Shown: in pieces, positions 15,661-23,491 of the stretch | Layout of the letters: the number at the start of each line of letters is the position of its first letter | Numbering within the stretch: position 1 is the stretch's first letter | Source of the DNA: Bog-564 sp035509915 | GTDB taxonomy: Bacteria; Actinomycetota; Acidimicrobiia; Acidimicrobiales; UBA8190 | Direction of reading: 5' to 3' | NCBI GenBank assembly: GCA_035509915.1 | Contig: DATKIB010000171.1 | Span: 1-24,452, forward strand | DNA: 24,452 nucleotides | Made by a program: the position numbers and the translations under genes | Notes under the pieces: model-generated | Database searches by the model: none | What the model was told of the DNA's origin: nothing | What the model saw: the letters and a program-made list of their open reading frames with translations, nothing else

Positions 15661-16394
15661 GCCCACCCCCCGGCGAACGCGACGAACTGTCCCGTGGCGA
15701 AGCGACTCGTGCCGTCGATGAAAGCCGCCGAAAAGTGGGCCAGCTCGTCGAGGGTGCCGAGTCGTCCCATGGGTACCACCGCCTCCACTCTGGCCCGGCC
15801 CTCGGGGTCCTCTGCGCGGTTCGCCTTCAAGAACTCCGGGAAGTCCATGAAGTTCGTCCCGACAGCGTTGACCTGTACTCCTGTGCTCGCTACCTCTGCC
15901 GCGACGTTGCGTACGAGCATGTTGGCGGCTGCGCGCGCAGATGAATAGAGGGGCGCCCCGGGTGTCGGGCGGGCGCCCGCAGCACTGGTGAACACGAGCA
16001 CCTGCCCGTCGCGCTGTTCGACCATCACTGGTACGACAGCCCTCAGGAAGTGGTATGGCCCTTCGACACAACCCTTCAAGACGATGCGCAGGTCGTCGAC
16101 GTTCGAGCGTAGGAAGCGCCCGACGGCGATCCTCCCAGTGAAGGCTGCGGCCGAGTCGATCCGCCCGAACCTTTCGAGTGCCGCTTGTACGAGCCGTTGC
16201 GACGAGTCGGGCTTCGACAGGTCTCTCACACCCTCCACCACTTCCACTCGGGCGCCGAGGCGATCGAGATCCTCGAGCAGCTCCGGAGTCGGGTCACCCA
16301 CCACGAGGTCGTGCTCGCGCTGGGCCAACACGCGGCTCAGGTTCGGGCCCACGTAGCCCGCGGCGTCGCTCAGAAGCGCGATACGGCGAGTCAT
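15657..16394 (-). CDS. Halohydrin dehalogenase-like SDR (G-type, HheG-like)
   Basis: 245-aa protein of the short-chain dehydrogenase fold but with halohydrin dehalogenase signatures instead of dehydrogenase ones. The triad is Ser137, Tyr150, Arg154, exactly S-X12-Y-X3-R; a dehydrogenase would have Lys in place of Arg154. The Gly-rich cofactor loop is replaced by SDAAGYVG (residues 9-16), close to the T-X4-F/Y-X-G halide-pocket motif with Ser for Thr. AAFTG replaces the usual NNAG. The C-terminal part, with VGTNFMDFPEFLKA, VPMGRLGTLDEL and GQFVAFAGGW, recalls HheA and especially HheG of Ilumatobacter coccineus. Such enzymes interconvert vicinal haloalcohols and epoxides without NAD(P) and can open epoxides with small anions. 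ATG at 16394 is chosen over an upstream TTG. Activity is inferred, not shown. Confidence 0.82.
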   Translation of the reverse strand: MTRRIALLSDAAGYVGPNLSRVLAQREHDLVVGDPTPELLEDLDRLGARVEVVEGVRDLSKPDSSQRLVQAALERFGRIDSAAAFTGRIAVGRFLRSNVDDLRIVLKGCVEGPYHFLRAVVPVMVEQRDGQVLVFTSAAGARPTPGAPLYSSARAAANMLVRNVAAEVASTGVQVNAVGTNFMDFPEFLKANRAEDPEGRARVEAVVPMGRLGTLDELAHFSAAFIDGTSRFATGQFVAFAGGWA

Positions 16395-16429
16395 GTGGCC
16401 CGCAGACGGGGCGCGCAAGAGGGCTCGTG

Positions 16430-16445
16430 TGCCTCCATGGAGGCA
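16430..16445. promoter_or_regulatory. Perfect 16-bp palindrome, candidate operator
   Basis: TGCCTCCATGGAGGCA is self-complementary over all 16 bases. It starts at the last base of the candidate -10 of the dehalogenase-like gene and extends over the expected +1, so a dimeric repressor bound here would block transcription. There is no T-run after it on either strand, so a terminator is unlikely. No regulator gene lies beside it in the window. Confidence 0.6.
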
Positions 16446-16474
16446 ACGTAGAGATCCACTGGCTGATATGTCAA
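16445..16474 (-). promoter_or_regulatory. Consensus-like promoter for the halohydrin dehalogenase-like gene
   Basis: On the minus strand the -35 hexamer TTGACA (16469-16474) is a perfect consensus, followed by an 18-bp spacer and TACGTT (16445-16450) as -10. Transcription would start near 16437-16439, about 45 bases before the ATG at 16394. Confidence 0.6.
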
Positions 16475-16479
16475 CGGCA

Positions 16480-17661
16480 TCAAGGACCGGCCACGGTCAC
16501 CAGGGTGCCGATGGGGGTGTATGGCCAGATGGCTCCTGCGTTGGCCACCGACATCTCCACGCACCCGTTGCTCTGCGGGTACCCGTAGGAGCTTCGTACG
16601 AAGCCGTGCAGCGCATCCCCCTTGTAGAAGTAGCTCGCCCACGGCACGTTCGGGTCGTCGTAGGTCGAGCCGTCGAGGTTCGTGCCCTTCATGTCCGATG
16701 CAGTGAGGTGCTCGAACACCTCGAACGTGCCGTCTGGGGTGTCGACTCCGGATATCCCGGTGTTCACCAAGATGTTCGAGAACTGTGTCACCCCGTTCAC
16801 GTAGACCGTCAGGCTCTCTGGAAGGGTCTTGGAGACGTACACGTCGTCGTAAGGCGACGGGTCGGCTGCCCCACTCTGCACGGCATGCAGCAACGCAGTC
16901 CACACCTGCGGGCCTGCGATGCCGTCGACCGTGAGCTGATGCTGGTTCTCGAACGTCATGACCGCGCCCTGCGTGATCACGCCGGGGTCGCCCGGAGCCC
17001 ATTGGTCCTCGAGACCGGACAGAGAGCTGGCCCACCGCCACGAGAAGGAACCCGACTGCGGTTCGGCCGTCTCCCTGGGGAGCGGAGTAGGCCCGGTCGG
17101 GGTAAAGCTCACGGGCAGGTAGGCGAGCTCGGCCAGGAGCTGCTGGAGGCGAAGCGTGCTGGAGCCGACCTCGAAGGTCACGGACAGCGACTGGGCAAGC
17201 CTTTGCCCCGCCGAGCTGCGAATCCCCGAGAGGCCCCCCGGCACCCTCAGCGACTCGGTGCCGCCAGGCGGGATGGGGGCCGCCGACTCGAACGTCAAGG
17301 TCTGCGGGTCCGTCCGCCTCCAGGATCCCGCAACGGGCGGCGCGAAGACAGGCATAGGGCCCGAAGCGTCTACTCGAGCGCTGAAGCGCACCACGACCAG
17401 GGTGTCGGAGCTCACGTCGGTCGCCCCGGTGGCAGGGCTCGTGGACAGGACCGAGAACCCCGATACCCGCTTCCCGCTTTCCACGGCCGACCCAGGGCCG
17501 GCGTGTCCCTCGGCGCCCGAGGGGCCGGAAGGGGAGGTGACCCACAGGGCCACGCCCGCAGCGGTGACGGCCGACAGGAGCCCGATCGTCACCCGGACCG
17601 CCCACGGATGGCGGTACGCCCAGAGACGAACCTCGGAGTGCGAGTAGACATAGCGGGCCAC
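16480..17661 (-). CDS. Membrane-anchored L,D-transpeptidase (YkuD)
   Basis: 393-aa cell-wall enzyme predicted to form 3-3 peptidoglycan crosslinks or attach proteins to peptidoglycan. A transmembrane/signal helix spans about residues 22-42. A Big/Ig-like segment follows, beginning LSTSPATGATDVSSDTLVV, then a peptidoglycan-binding-like stretch (MTFENQHQLTVDGIAGPQVW), then the catalytic domain with HGFVRSSYGYPQSNGCVEMS, in which Cys367 is the nucleophile and the HG histidine is its partner. GTG at 17661 is the start, with a TAGGTAG segment just upstream. It is divergent from the sulfatase; 111 bp separate them. The stop lies six bases upstream of the dehalogenase -35 element. Confidence 0.92.
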   Translation of the reverse strand: MARYVYSHSEVRLWAYRHPWAVRVTIGLLSAVTAAGVALWVTSPSGPSGAEGHAGPGSAVESGKRVSGFSVLSTSPATGATDVSSDTLVVVRFSARVDASGPMPVFAPPVAGSWRRTDPQTLTFESAAPIPPGGTESLRVPGGLSGIRSSAGQRLAQSLSVTFEVGSSTLRLQQLLAELAYLPVSFTPTGPTPLPRETAEPQSGSFSWRWASSLSGLEDQWAPGDPGVITQGAVMTFENQHQLTVDGIAGPQVWTALLHAVQSGAADPSPYDDVYVSKTLPESLTVYVNGVTQFSNILVNTGISGVDTPDGTFEVFEHLTASDMKGTNLDGSTYDDPNVPWASYFYKGDALHGFVRSSYGYPQSNGCVEMSVANAGAIWPYTPIGTLVTVAGP

Positions 17662-17772
17662 GGCTACCTACATACCCACTCCCCCCGCAGCCCCAAGCGC
17701 CGTCCCACCGGCCCGAATCCCCACCTCAGTGTCCGTTACAGTCGTCGCCGTCTGCCGACGGGGGAGCGATTG

Positions 17773-19305
17773 ATGGCGCACGACCCGGTTGTAGCAGAGA
17801 CGGTACGCGACCGCGACAGTCTCGAGCCGCACTTCGTCTTGGAGGACCAGGATCGGCGTGCCGCGGATCGGCTGGCGCGGTACCGCTCCGGAGGCAAGCA
17901 GCCGAACATCCTCGTGGTGCTGTTCGACGACGTCGGGTGGGGAGACTTCGGCTGCTACGGCGGTGGGGTCGCAGTGGGGGCTCCGACTCCCAACATCGAC
18001 CTGCTCGCGCGCCGTGGGACGCTTCTCACCTCTTGCTACTCCGAGCCCTCGTGCACTCCCTCGCGTGCGTCGTTGATGACCGGCCGGCTTCCGATGCGCC
18101 ACGGTTTGTTGCGTCCGCCGATGTACGGCCAGCGCGGTGGCCTCGAAGGAGAGATCACGCTCGCACAGTTGCTCTCTTCCGCCGGCTACGTGACGCAAGC
18201 AGTAGGCAAGTGGCACATGGGCGAGGCCCTGGAGTCTCAGCCGCAGAACGTCGGGTTCGACGACTTCTACGGCTTCCTGTCCGTGTCGGACATGTACACC
18301 GAATGGCGTGACCCGAACTTCTTCCCCGAGGTTGTCTACAGCGCGGAGCGAACGAGATGGGTCGAGAACATACCGTTCAACAAGTGTTTCGTGCACGCGA
18401 CACGCGGTGGTGACGTGGACAACGTCGAGGAGGTCACGATTCCTGTGCTCTCGACCCTCGACGACAAGTGGGCCGGATACTCCCTGGACTTCATCCGTCG
18501 GATGGCCGAATCGCGCCCCTCGGATCGTAAGCCGTGGTTCCTCTATCACTGCACGCGGGGCGCTCACTTCGACAACTACCCACTGGAGCGCTTTCTCGGA
18601 TCGTCACCTGCGAAGCACCCCTACAAGGACACGATTGTCGAGCTCGACGACATAGTCGGCCGGCTCGTCCGAGAGCTCGAATCCACCGGCCAGATGGACG
18701 ACACGCTCGTGTTCGTCTCGTCGGACAACGGCCCTGAGATGGAGACGTGGCCCGACGCCGCTTACTCCCCGTTTCGCAGCGCCAAGGGTTCGACTTGGGA
18801 GGGGGGGCAAAGGGTGCCAGGCATCTTGACCTGGCCGGGAATGGTGCCGGCCGAACGCGCAACCGACGGGTTGTTCTCGAAGATGGACCTGTTCAACACC
18901 TGCCTGAGCCTGGCGGGAGCCGCCGACTCGATCCCGACCGACCGCTACGTCGACGGAGTCGACCAGACCTCGTATCTGCTCGACGAGCAGGGCCAGTCGA
19001 ATCGCAAGTACATCTACTACTGGCTCACCAACGTGTTCTCGGCCATCCGGGTCGGGGAGTGGAAGTTCATGGTGGCTTCGACGTCCGACGACGACCGAGA
19101 TTGCCTGAACCTCGGGGGATTTACGGGCGTGACGCAAAAGTACTCGCACGGCCGGCTCTACAACCTCTACTTGGACCCGAAGGAGAGCCGCAGCTACATG
19201 ATCCGCAAGCTCGCCTACATCGACACCTTCACGAAGGGCATCGGCGCCCACTTCGCGACGTTCGGGAAGTACCCACCCAAACACCCGATCGCCGATATGA
19301 GCTGA
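17773..19305 (+). CDS. Arylsulfatase-type sulfatase, probably cytoplasmic
   Basis: 510-aa type I sulfatase that would hydrolyse a sulfate ester. The signature SCTPSRASLMTGRLP has Cys94, to be converted to formylglycine. Other sites are Asp52-Asp53 (metal), GKWHMG with Lys146 and His148, and the late SSDNGPE with Asp318-Asn319. A charged 40-residue head precedes PNILVVLFDDVGWGDFG, and there is no signal peptide, so it is likely cytosolic. A GGGGGAG Shine-Dalgarno sits about seven bases before the ATG at 17773. The open frame extends upstream to 16393, but that part is only antisense to the transpeptidase. No formylglycine-generating enzyme gene is seen in the window. Substrate unknown. Confidence 0.92.
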   Translation: MAHDPVVAETVRDRDSLEPHFVLEDQDRRAADRLARYRSGGKQPNILVVLFDDVGWGDFGCYGGGVAVGAPTPNIDLLARRGTLLTSCYSEPSCTPSRASLMTGRLPMRHGLLRPPMYGQRGGLEGEITLAQLLSSAGYVTQAVGKWHMGEALESQPQNVGFDDFYGFLSVSDMYTEWRDPNFFPEVVYSAERTRWVENIPFNKCFVHATRGGDVDNVEEVTIPVLSTLDDKWAGYSLDFIRRMAESRPSDRKPWFLYHCTRGAHFDNYPLERFLGSSPAKHPYKDTIVELDDIVGRLVRELESTGQMDDTLVFVSSDNGPEMETWPDAAYSPFRSAKGSTWEGGQRVPGILTWPGMVPAERATDGLFSKMDLFNTCLSLAGAADSIPTDRYVDGVDQTSYLLDEQGQSNRKYIYYWLTNVFSAIRVGEWKFMVASTSDDDRDCLNLGGFTGVTQKYSHGRLYNLYLDPKESRSYMIRKLAYIDTFTKGIGAHFATFGKYPPKHPIADMS

Positions 19306-19343
19306 GGTCCGACCCCGCTTGCGGACCGCCGCCGTCTCCTGGA

Positions 19344-19349
19344 TACGCT
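19344..19349 (+). promoter_or_regulatory. Possible -10 element for a leaderless oxidoreductase mRNA
   Basis: TACGCT (TANNNT) ends seven bases before the ATG at 19357, and TTGCGG lies 19 bp upstream of it at 19319-19324. The gene has no Shine-Dalgarno, so a leaderless transcript is plausible. Confidence 0.35.
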
Positions 19350-19356
19350 CGCCGCG

Positions 19357-20406
19357 ATGAAGGTCGACCTCATGACGTTGGGCGCTCCACTGCGCCGGGC
19401 CGGGCAGCTGGCAACCGACGCCGCGAGTGCCGGGTTCGACGGTCTCGTCGTGACCGAGGGTGGACGAACGGCGTACCTCACTTGCGCTGCAGCGGCGCTG
19501 AGCGCCGACATCGAGGTCTCGACGGGAATCGCCGTGGCGTTCGCACGAAGCCCGATGGTCACCGCTCAGCTGGCGTGGGAGCTGGCCGACGCCACGGGCG
19601 GGCGCTTCCGGCTCGGTCTGGGCACGCAGGTGCGAGCCCACGTCGTGCGCCGCTACGGCATGTCCTTCGATCACCCGGGGCCCAGGCTGCGGGAGTACGT
19701 CGAAGCAGTTCGTGCCTGCTTCGCTGCGTTCAGAGGGGCCTCGCCCCTGAAGTTCAAGGGCGACTTCTACTCACTCGACCTCCTTCCGCCCCAGTGGTCC
19801 CCGGGATCGATCGGCGTACCGGACCCGCCGATCGACGTTGCAGCGGTCAACCCCTACATGCTTCGTCTCGCGGGCGAGGTCGCAGACGGCGTGCACGTGC
19901 ATCCCCTCAACCATCCGCTCTACCTGACCGAGACGGTCCTGCCCAGCGTTCGACAGGGCAAGGCGACGGCAGGCCGAGACCCCGGCACAGTCCATCTCAC
20001 GGTGCCGGTGTTCACGGCGGTAGGGGACACTCCCGAGGAACAGTCTCACTGGCGTGAGTTGGCGAGGGCCCAGGTCGCCTTCTACGGATCGACTCCCAAT
20101 TACGCGTTCATCTTCGAGCTTCTCGGCCGGCGAGGGACGACCGAACGGCTACGTGAACGCCAGAGAGCAGGAGACGTCGCAGGGATGGTCGCGATCGTCG
20201 ACGACGACCTGCTCGACGAGTTCCTGCTGACCGGATCTTTCGACGAGATGCCGGAGCTGATCGTCGCTCGTTACGGCGGGATCGCACAGCGAGTGGTCCT
20301 CTATTTCGCCGGGATCGCTTGGAACGAAGACCCGGCGTCCTTGGCCCGCTGGGGGGCGATCGCCCGCCGAGTAGGCGAGAAAACTCCTGGCGGCGACTCG
20401 CAGTGA
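19357..20406 (+). CDS. Luciferase-like F420-dependent oxidoreductase (TIGR03617-like)
   Basis: 349-aa LLM-superfamily enzyme. Seen: MKVDLMTLGAPL at the start, GFDGLVVTEGGRTAYL, the STGIAVAFARSPMVTAQLAWELADATGGR block (in pieces) with FRLGLGTQVRAHVVRRYG, and PPIDVAAVNPYMLRLAGEVADGVHVHPL. The VRAHVVRRYG segment and length match what I recall of the MSMEG_2256 (TIGR03617) family. Substrate unknown. It follows the sulfatase by 51 bp on the same strand, so shared transcription is possible, but a separate promoter is also plausible. Its stop faces the next LLM gene, with a hairpin between. Confidence 0.85.
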   Translation: MKVDLMTLGAPLRRAGQLATDAASAGFDGLVVTEGGRTAYLTCAAAALSADIEVSTGIAVAFARSPMVTAQLAWELADATGGRFRLGLGTQVRAHVVRRYGMSFDHPGPRLREYVEAVRACFAAFRGASPLKFKGDFYSLDLLPPQWSPGSIGVPDPPIDVAAVNPYMLRLAGEVADGVHVHPLNHPLYLTETVLPSVRQGKATAGRDPGTVHLTVPVFTAVGDTPEEQSHWRELARAQVAFYGSTPNYAFIFELLGRRGTTERLRERQRAGDVAGMVAIVDDDLLDEFLLTGSFDEMPELIVARYGGIAQRVVLYFAGIAWNEDPASLARWGAIARRVGEKTPGGDSQ

Positions 20407-20417
20407 GGGCTCGGGGG

Positions 20418-20443
20418 ACGTCTCGACCTCTATGGCGAGACGT
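20418..20443. terminator. Hairpin between convergent oxidoreductase genes
   Basis: ACGTCTCG (20418-20425) pairs perfectly with CGAGACGT (20436-20443) across a 10-base loop. It lies in the 73-bp gap between two convergent genes. There is no T-run on either side, so it may be a bidirectional or Rho-assisted end. Confidence 0.5.
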
Positions 20444-20479
20444 GGCGCGATAGGCGCGGTCATGCGTTGACCGGCCGGT

Positions 20480-21412
20480 TCAGCGCACGGCAGGCAGCAC
20501 CCTCTCCGCCACCAGCCGGAGGTGGTCGAGATCGGAGACGTCGAGCACCTGCAGGTAGACCCTCCGAGCGCCGATCTCGCCGAACGTGCCCAGCTTGTCC
20601 GTCACCTCGTCGACGGTGCCCGCAAGGCCGTTCTGCCTCAGCTCGGCCACGTCTCGGCCGATCGCCTTTGCCCTGCGTTCGACCTGCGCCTCGTCCTCTC
20701 CGAGGCAGAGCACCTGTGCAGCCGACAGCACGATCGACCCCGGGTCTCGGCCCGCCTCGTCACATGCCTTGTCGACGCGCTCGAACTGGCGTTGCGTCTC
20801 TTCGCGGGACCTGAAAGCGAGGTTGAACTCAGAGGCGAACCTGGCGGCGAGCCTCGGGGTGCGCCGCTCGCCTCCTCCTCCGATCAGGATCGGCGGATGT
20901 GGCTGTTGCACAGGCTTCGGCCGGGCGGGACTGTCCGCCAGCTCGTAGTAGGTCCCGTGGAAATCGAACGTCTTGTCCGCCGGTGTCTGCCAGAGGCCGA
21001 TCACGATCTGGATCTGCTCTTCCAGGCGATCGAAGCGCTCGGCCAGCGAAGGGAAGGGGATGCCGTAAGCCGAGTGCTCGGTGGCGAACCATCCAGTGCC
21101 GATGCCGAGTTCGACTCGGCCTTGGCTCATCTCGTCGACCTGCGCCACCGCGATCGAGAGCGGGCCCGGGTAGCGGAACGTGGCGGCGGTCATCAAAGTG
21201 CCGAGCCGGATGCGGTGAGTCTCACGTGCCAGGGCTGCGAGGGTGATCCATGCGTCGGTGGGGCCCGGCAAGCCGGACACCGAGCCCATATGCAGGTAGT
21301 GGTCGGAGCGGAAGAAGCCGTCGAAGCCGAGGCGCTCGGCTTCGATCGCGACCTCCAGGAGGGTGTCGTACGTCGCGCCCTGCTGCGGTTCGGTGAACAC
21401 TCTCAGGTCCAT
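20480..21412 (-). CDS. Luciferase-like F420-dependent oxidoreductase (TIGR03560/Rv1855c-like)
   Basis: 310-aa LLM-superfamily enzyme starting MDLRVFTEPQQGATYDTLL, the family opening of Rv1855c-type proteins. Also seen: GFDGFFRSDHYLHMG, IRLGTLMTAATFRYPGPLSIAVAQVDEMS (in pieces), GRVELGIGTGWFATEHSAYG, PPILIGGGGERRTPRLAARF. The ATG at 21412 is chosen because an AAGGA sits about eight bases upstream; the longer open frame to 21499 has no comparable site. It is divergent from the next LLM gene (145 bp apart) and convergent with the previous one. Substrate unknown. Confidence 0.88.
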   Translation of the reverse strand: MDLRVFTEPQQGATYDTLLEVAIEAERLGFDGFFRSDHYLHMGSVSGLPGPTDAWITLAALARETHRIRLGTLMTAATFRYPGPLSIAVAQVDEMSQGRVELGIGTGWFATEHSAYGIPFPSLAERFDRLEEQIQIVIGLWQTPADKTFDFHGTYYELADSPARPKPVQQPHPPILIGGGGERRTPRLAARFASEFNLAFRSREETQRQFERVDKACDEAGRDPGSIVLSAAQVLCLGEDEAQVERRAKAIGRDVAELRQNGLAGTVDEVTDKLGTFGEIGARRVYLQVLDVSDLDHLRLVAERVLPAVR

Positions 21413-21512
21413 CTCGACATCCTTTCCGATGGTGAGCCCGGCATCAAAGGGAGCGCAGCACTTTCTTCGAAGCCCCGCCGCGTCCCCGGCGTGCGGCAAG
21501 GGGCCGGGTTCG

Positions 21513-21523
21513 GACAGACTGTC
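21513..21523. promoter_or_regulatory. Small inverted repeat in a divergent promoter region
   Basis: GACAG-A-CTGTC is a perfect 5+1+5 dyad between two divergent LLM genes. It is short, so it may be chance, but its position would suit an operator for either gene. Confidence 0.25.
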
Positions 21524-21557
21524 AACGACGCTTCGACTAGAGCAAGGAACAGTGCCG

Positions 21558-22649
21558 ATGATCCGATTCGGCTTGGTCTACGAGATCTGCCGACCCGAGC
21601 CGTTCGACGGCTTCTCTTCCGAGGCCGACGCTTATTGGCAGGCGATGGAGCAGATCTGCCTCGCCGACGAGCTGGGCTTCGATCACGTGTGGGAGGTCGA
21701 GCACCATTTCCTGGAGGGGTACTCGATCTCCTCGGCACCCGAGGTCTTCTTGTCGGCGGTCGCGCAGAACACCAAGCGGATCCGGGTGGGCAACGGAGTG
21801 CGGCTCCTCCCTCCGCCGTTCAACCATCCTGTGCGTTCGGCAGAGATGGCGGCGGTCCTGGACATCATGAGCAAGGGTCGCTACGACTTCGGAGTCGGCC
21901 GGTCGATCACCGAGGCCGAGCTCGGCGGCTTCCGCATCGATCCGGAGGACTCGCGGCCGATGCTCGACGAGGTGCTGCCGGAGATCGTCCGCATGTGGAC
22001 CGAGCACCCCTACCCCGGCTTCGAGGGCAGGTACTTCTCGATGCCGGAGAGGCCGGTGCTGCCCAAACCGGTCCAGGATCCCCATCCACCCATCTGGATG
22101 GCCTGCACACAGCCTTCCTCGTTCGACCTGGCTGCCGACTTCGGGATCGGCGCGCTGGCCTTCGGGGTGGGGGCGCCCGGCGACGTCGTCCATTCGCTGA
22201 AGCGTTACAAGGAGCGGATCGCCAACCCTGCTCGTCAGGTGGGCAAGGTCGTCACGAATGCCGTAGCGCCTGCCACGCTCATGTACTGCGCCGAGGACGC
22301 GCGCAAGGCGCTCGACATGGGGGCGGTCGCCGCGCTCTGGTACGGGGCACAGACCGCCAAGCTTTTCGCGCCCTGGGCCGGCAAGGAGGTGGCGGGGTAC
22401 GAGTACTACGGCCAGCTCGTCCACGATCCCGAGTTCGTCGCCCGGTTCCTCAGACCACTCGAGGACGCGATGAACGACGAGTACTCCCTGATCGGCACCC
22501 CCGACAAGGTTGCAGAAGGCGTCCAGGCGTACGTGGACATCGGTGCGGATCAGGTCATCTGCCTGATCCAGGCAGGCCGGATCGCCCACGAGGAGATCAT
22601 GGCGAGCCTCCGCCTGTTCGGCGAGGAGGTCATGCCCAAGTTCCGCTAG
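21558..22649 (+). CDS. Luciferase-like monooxygenase family oxidoreductase
   Basis: 363-aa LLM-superfamily flavoprotein, nearer to the bacterial luciferase subgroup than the other three here. Seen: MIRFGLVYEICRP, GFDHVWEVEHHFLEGYSISS, RIRVGNGVRLLPPPFNHPVR, GRYDFGVGRS, PHPPIWMACTQPSSFDLAA, and near the C-terminus LIGTPDKVAEGVQAYVDIGADQV. The EHHF element near the N-terminus is typical of flavin-dependent LLM monooxygenases, so FMN rather than F420 is possible. ATG at 21558 is preceded by AAGGA nine bases upstream. Substrate unknown. Divergent from the previous LLM gene. Confidence 0.87.
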   Translation: MIRFGLVYEICRPEPFDGFSSEADAYWQAMEQICLADELGFDHVWEVEHHFLEGYSISSAPEVFLSAVAQNTKRIRVGNGVRLLPPPFNHPVRSAEMAAVLDIMSKGRYDFGVGRSITEAELGGFRIDPEDSRPMLDEVLPEIVRMWTEHPYPGFEGRYFSMPERPVLPKPVQDPHPPIWMACTQPSSFDLAADFGIGALAFGVGAPGDVVHSLKRYKERIANPARQVGKVVTNAVAPATLMYCAEDARKALDMGAVAALWYGAQTAKLFAPWAGKEVAGYEYYGQLVHDPEFVARFLRPLEDAMNDEYSLIGTPDKVAEGVQAYVDIGADQVICLIQAGRIAHEEIMASLRLFGEEVMPKFR

Positions 22650-22672
22650 CGGGCGGCCCGACCCCACCGGCC

Positions 22673-22709
22673 GGCCGGCGAACGCCCCGGCGGCGCCGAG
22701 GCGCCGGCC
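22673..22709. terminator. GC-rich hairpin between convergent genes
   Basis: GGCCGGCG (22673-22680) pairs with CGCCGGCC (22702-22709) across a 21-base GC-rich loop that can itself fold. It fills most of the gap between the LLM gene and the HU gene. No T-run on either side; probable bidirectional terminator. Confidence 0.5.
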
Positions 22710-22716
22710 CTACGGC

Positions 22717-23307
22717 TCAGCGCCGACGTGCGGTCGTCCTCCTCGTCGCAGCCTTCTTGGCAGGAGCACGCCTCGCCGTCTTGCGAGCGGGGGTCCTCTT
22801 CGCCGCCGACTTCCTTGCGGCCGTCTTCTTCGCCGTCGTCTTCTTCGCCGCCGACTTCTTGGCTGTGGACTTCTTGGCCGCAGCCCTCTTCGCAGGAGCC
22901 TTCTTCGCGGGAGCCTTCTTCGCCTGGGCCGCCTTCGCTTGGGCAACGGCGGCCGCTCCCGCCTTCTTCACGTACTCCTCGAGTATGGGGAACGCGCCTC
23001 GTACCAGCCGCGGCGCCTTGGTAGGGGTCATCACGGCTTCTCGAAACGCCTTGGCCACGCTTACTCGGACCTTCTTCGAGGCTTTGAACATCATCGGCTC
23101 CCCGGTGGCCGGGTTGCGACCCATGCGTGCGGGACGGTCGACCTTGACGAACTTCACGAACCCCGGGATCGAGATGGGCTCACCCTTGGACGCCACGCCG
23201 GTCACCACGTCCGTGAAGCCTTCCAGGACGCGCGTCACGGTCTTCAGGTCCACATCGGCCTGCACTGCCACTGCTTTTGCCAGCTCTCGTCTGTTCATGG
23301 GCGACAT
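22717..23307 (-). CDS. HU-family nucleoid protein with long Lys/Ala tail (HupB-like)
   Basis: 196-aa histone-like protein. Residues about 4-92 are an HU domain (NRRELAKAVAVQADVD at the start; the DNA-intercalating arm contains GRNPATGEPM at 63-72). After a short linker, residues about 116-196 are low-complexity and highly basic, with PAKK, AAKK and AARK repeats like mycobacterial HupB or histone H1. It should bend and compact DNA. Starts at ATG 23307 or 23298 (MNRRELA), with no clear Shine-Dalgarno for either; the second matches the usual HU opening. Divergent from a DNA ligase gene. Confidence 0.93.
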   Translation of the reverse strand: MSPMNRRELAKAVAVQADVDLKTVTRVLEGFTDVVTGVASKGEPISIPGFVKFVKVDRPARMGRNPATGEPMMFKASKKVRVSVAKAFREAVMTPTKAPRLVRGAFPILEEYVKKAGAAAVAQAKAAQAKKAPAKKAPAKRAAAKKSTAKKSAAKKTTAKKTAARKSAAKRTPARKTARRAPAKKAATRRTTARRR

Positions 23308-23491
23308 TCTGGACCACGGACGGCCCCGAAGGAAACCCGAGTCCGGCCGCTTGCATCAGGCCGCCGGCATTCTGAATCATTGGGGGCGTGGTGCCACAGC
23401 CCGAGCTACGTCTTAGGGAGGCCGGCGAGGACCGTCCGGAGGCGGGAAAACGGTAGGTAAGGCGGAGCCCGTCGGAGCCCACCTCGAGCCC

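Noticed and set aside
17748..17761. CCGTC-tgcc-GACGG inverted repeat before the sulfatase
   Set aside because: Only a 5-bp stem next to the Shine-Dalgarno; too weak to call a regulatory hairpin in DNA of this GC content.
16393..17772. Upstream extension of the sulfatase frame
   Set aside because: Antisense to the L,D-transpeptidase; the ATG at 17773 has a proper Shine-Dalgarno.
20470..20479. ACCGGCCGGT palindrome next to the LLM stop
   Set aside because: Ten-base GC palindromes are common by chance here, and it abuts a stop codon rather than a promoter.
22717..22970. Lys/Ala repeat coding region considered as a DNA satellite or CRISPR-like array
   Set aside because: The periodicity comes from codons for PAKK/AAKK repeats in the HU tail; there are no conserved repeats with unique spacers.
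20522..23416. 964-codon plus-strand open frame across several genes
   Set aside because: It spans the antisense of one LLM gene, another frame of the next, and the antisense of HU. The Phe/Ala-rich part is only the reverse complement of the Lys/Ala tail.
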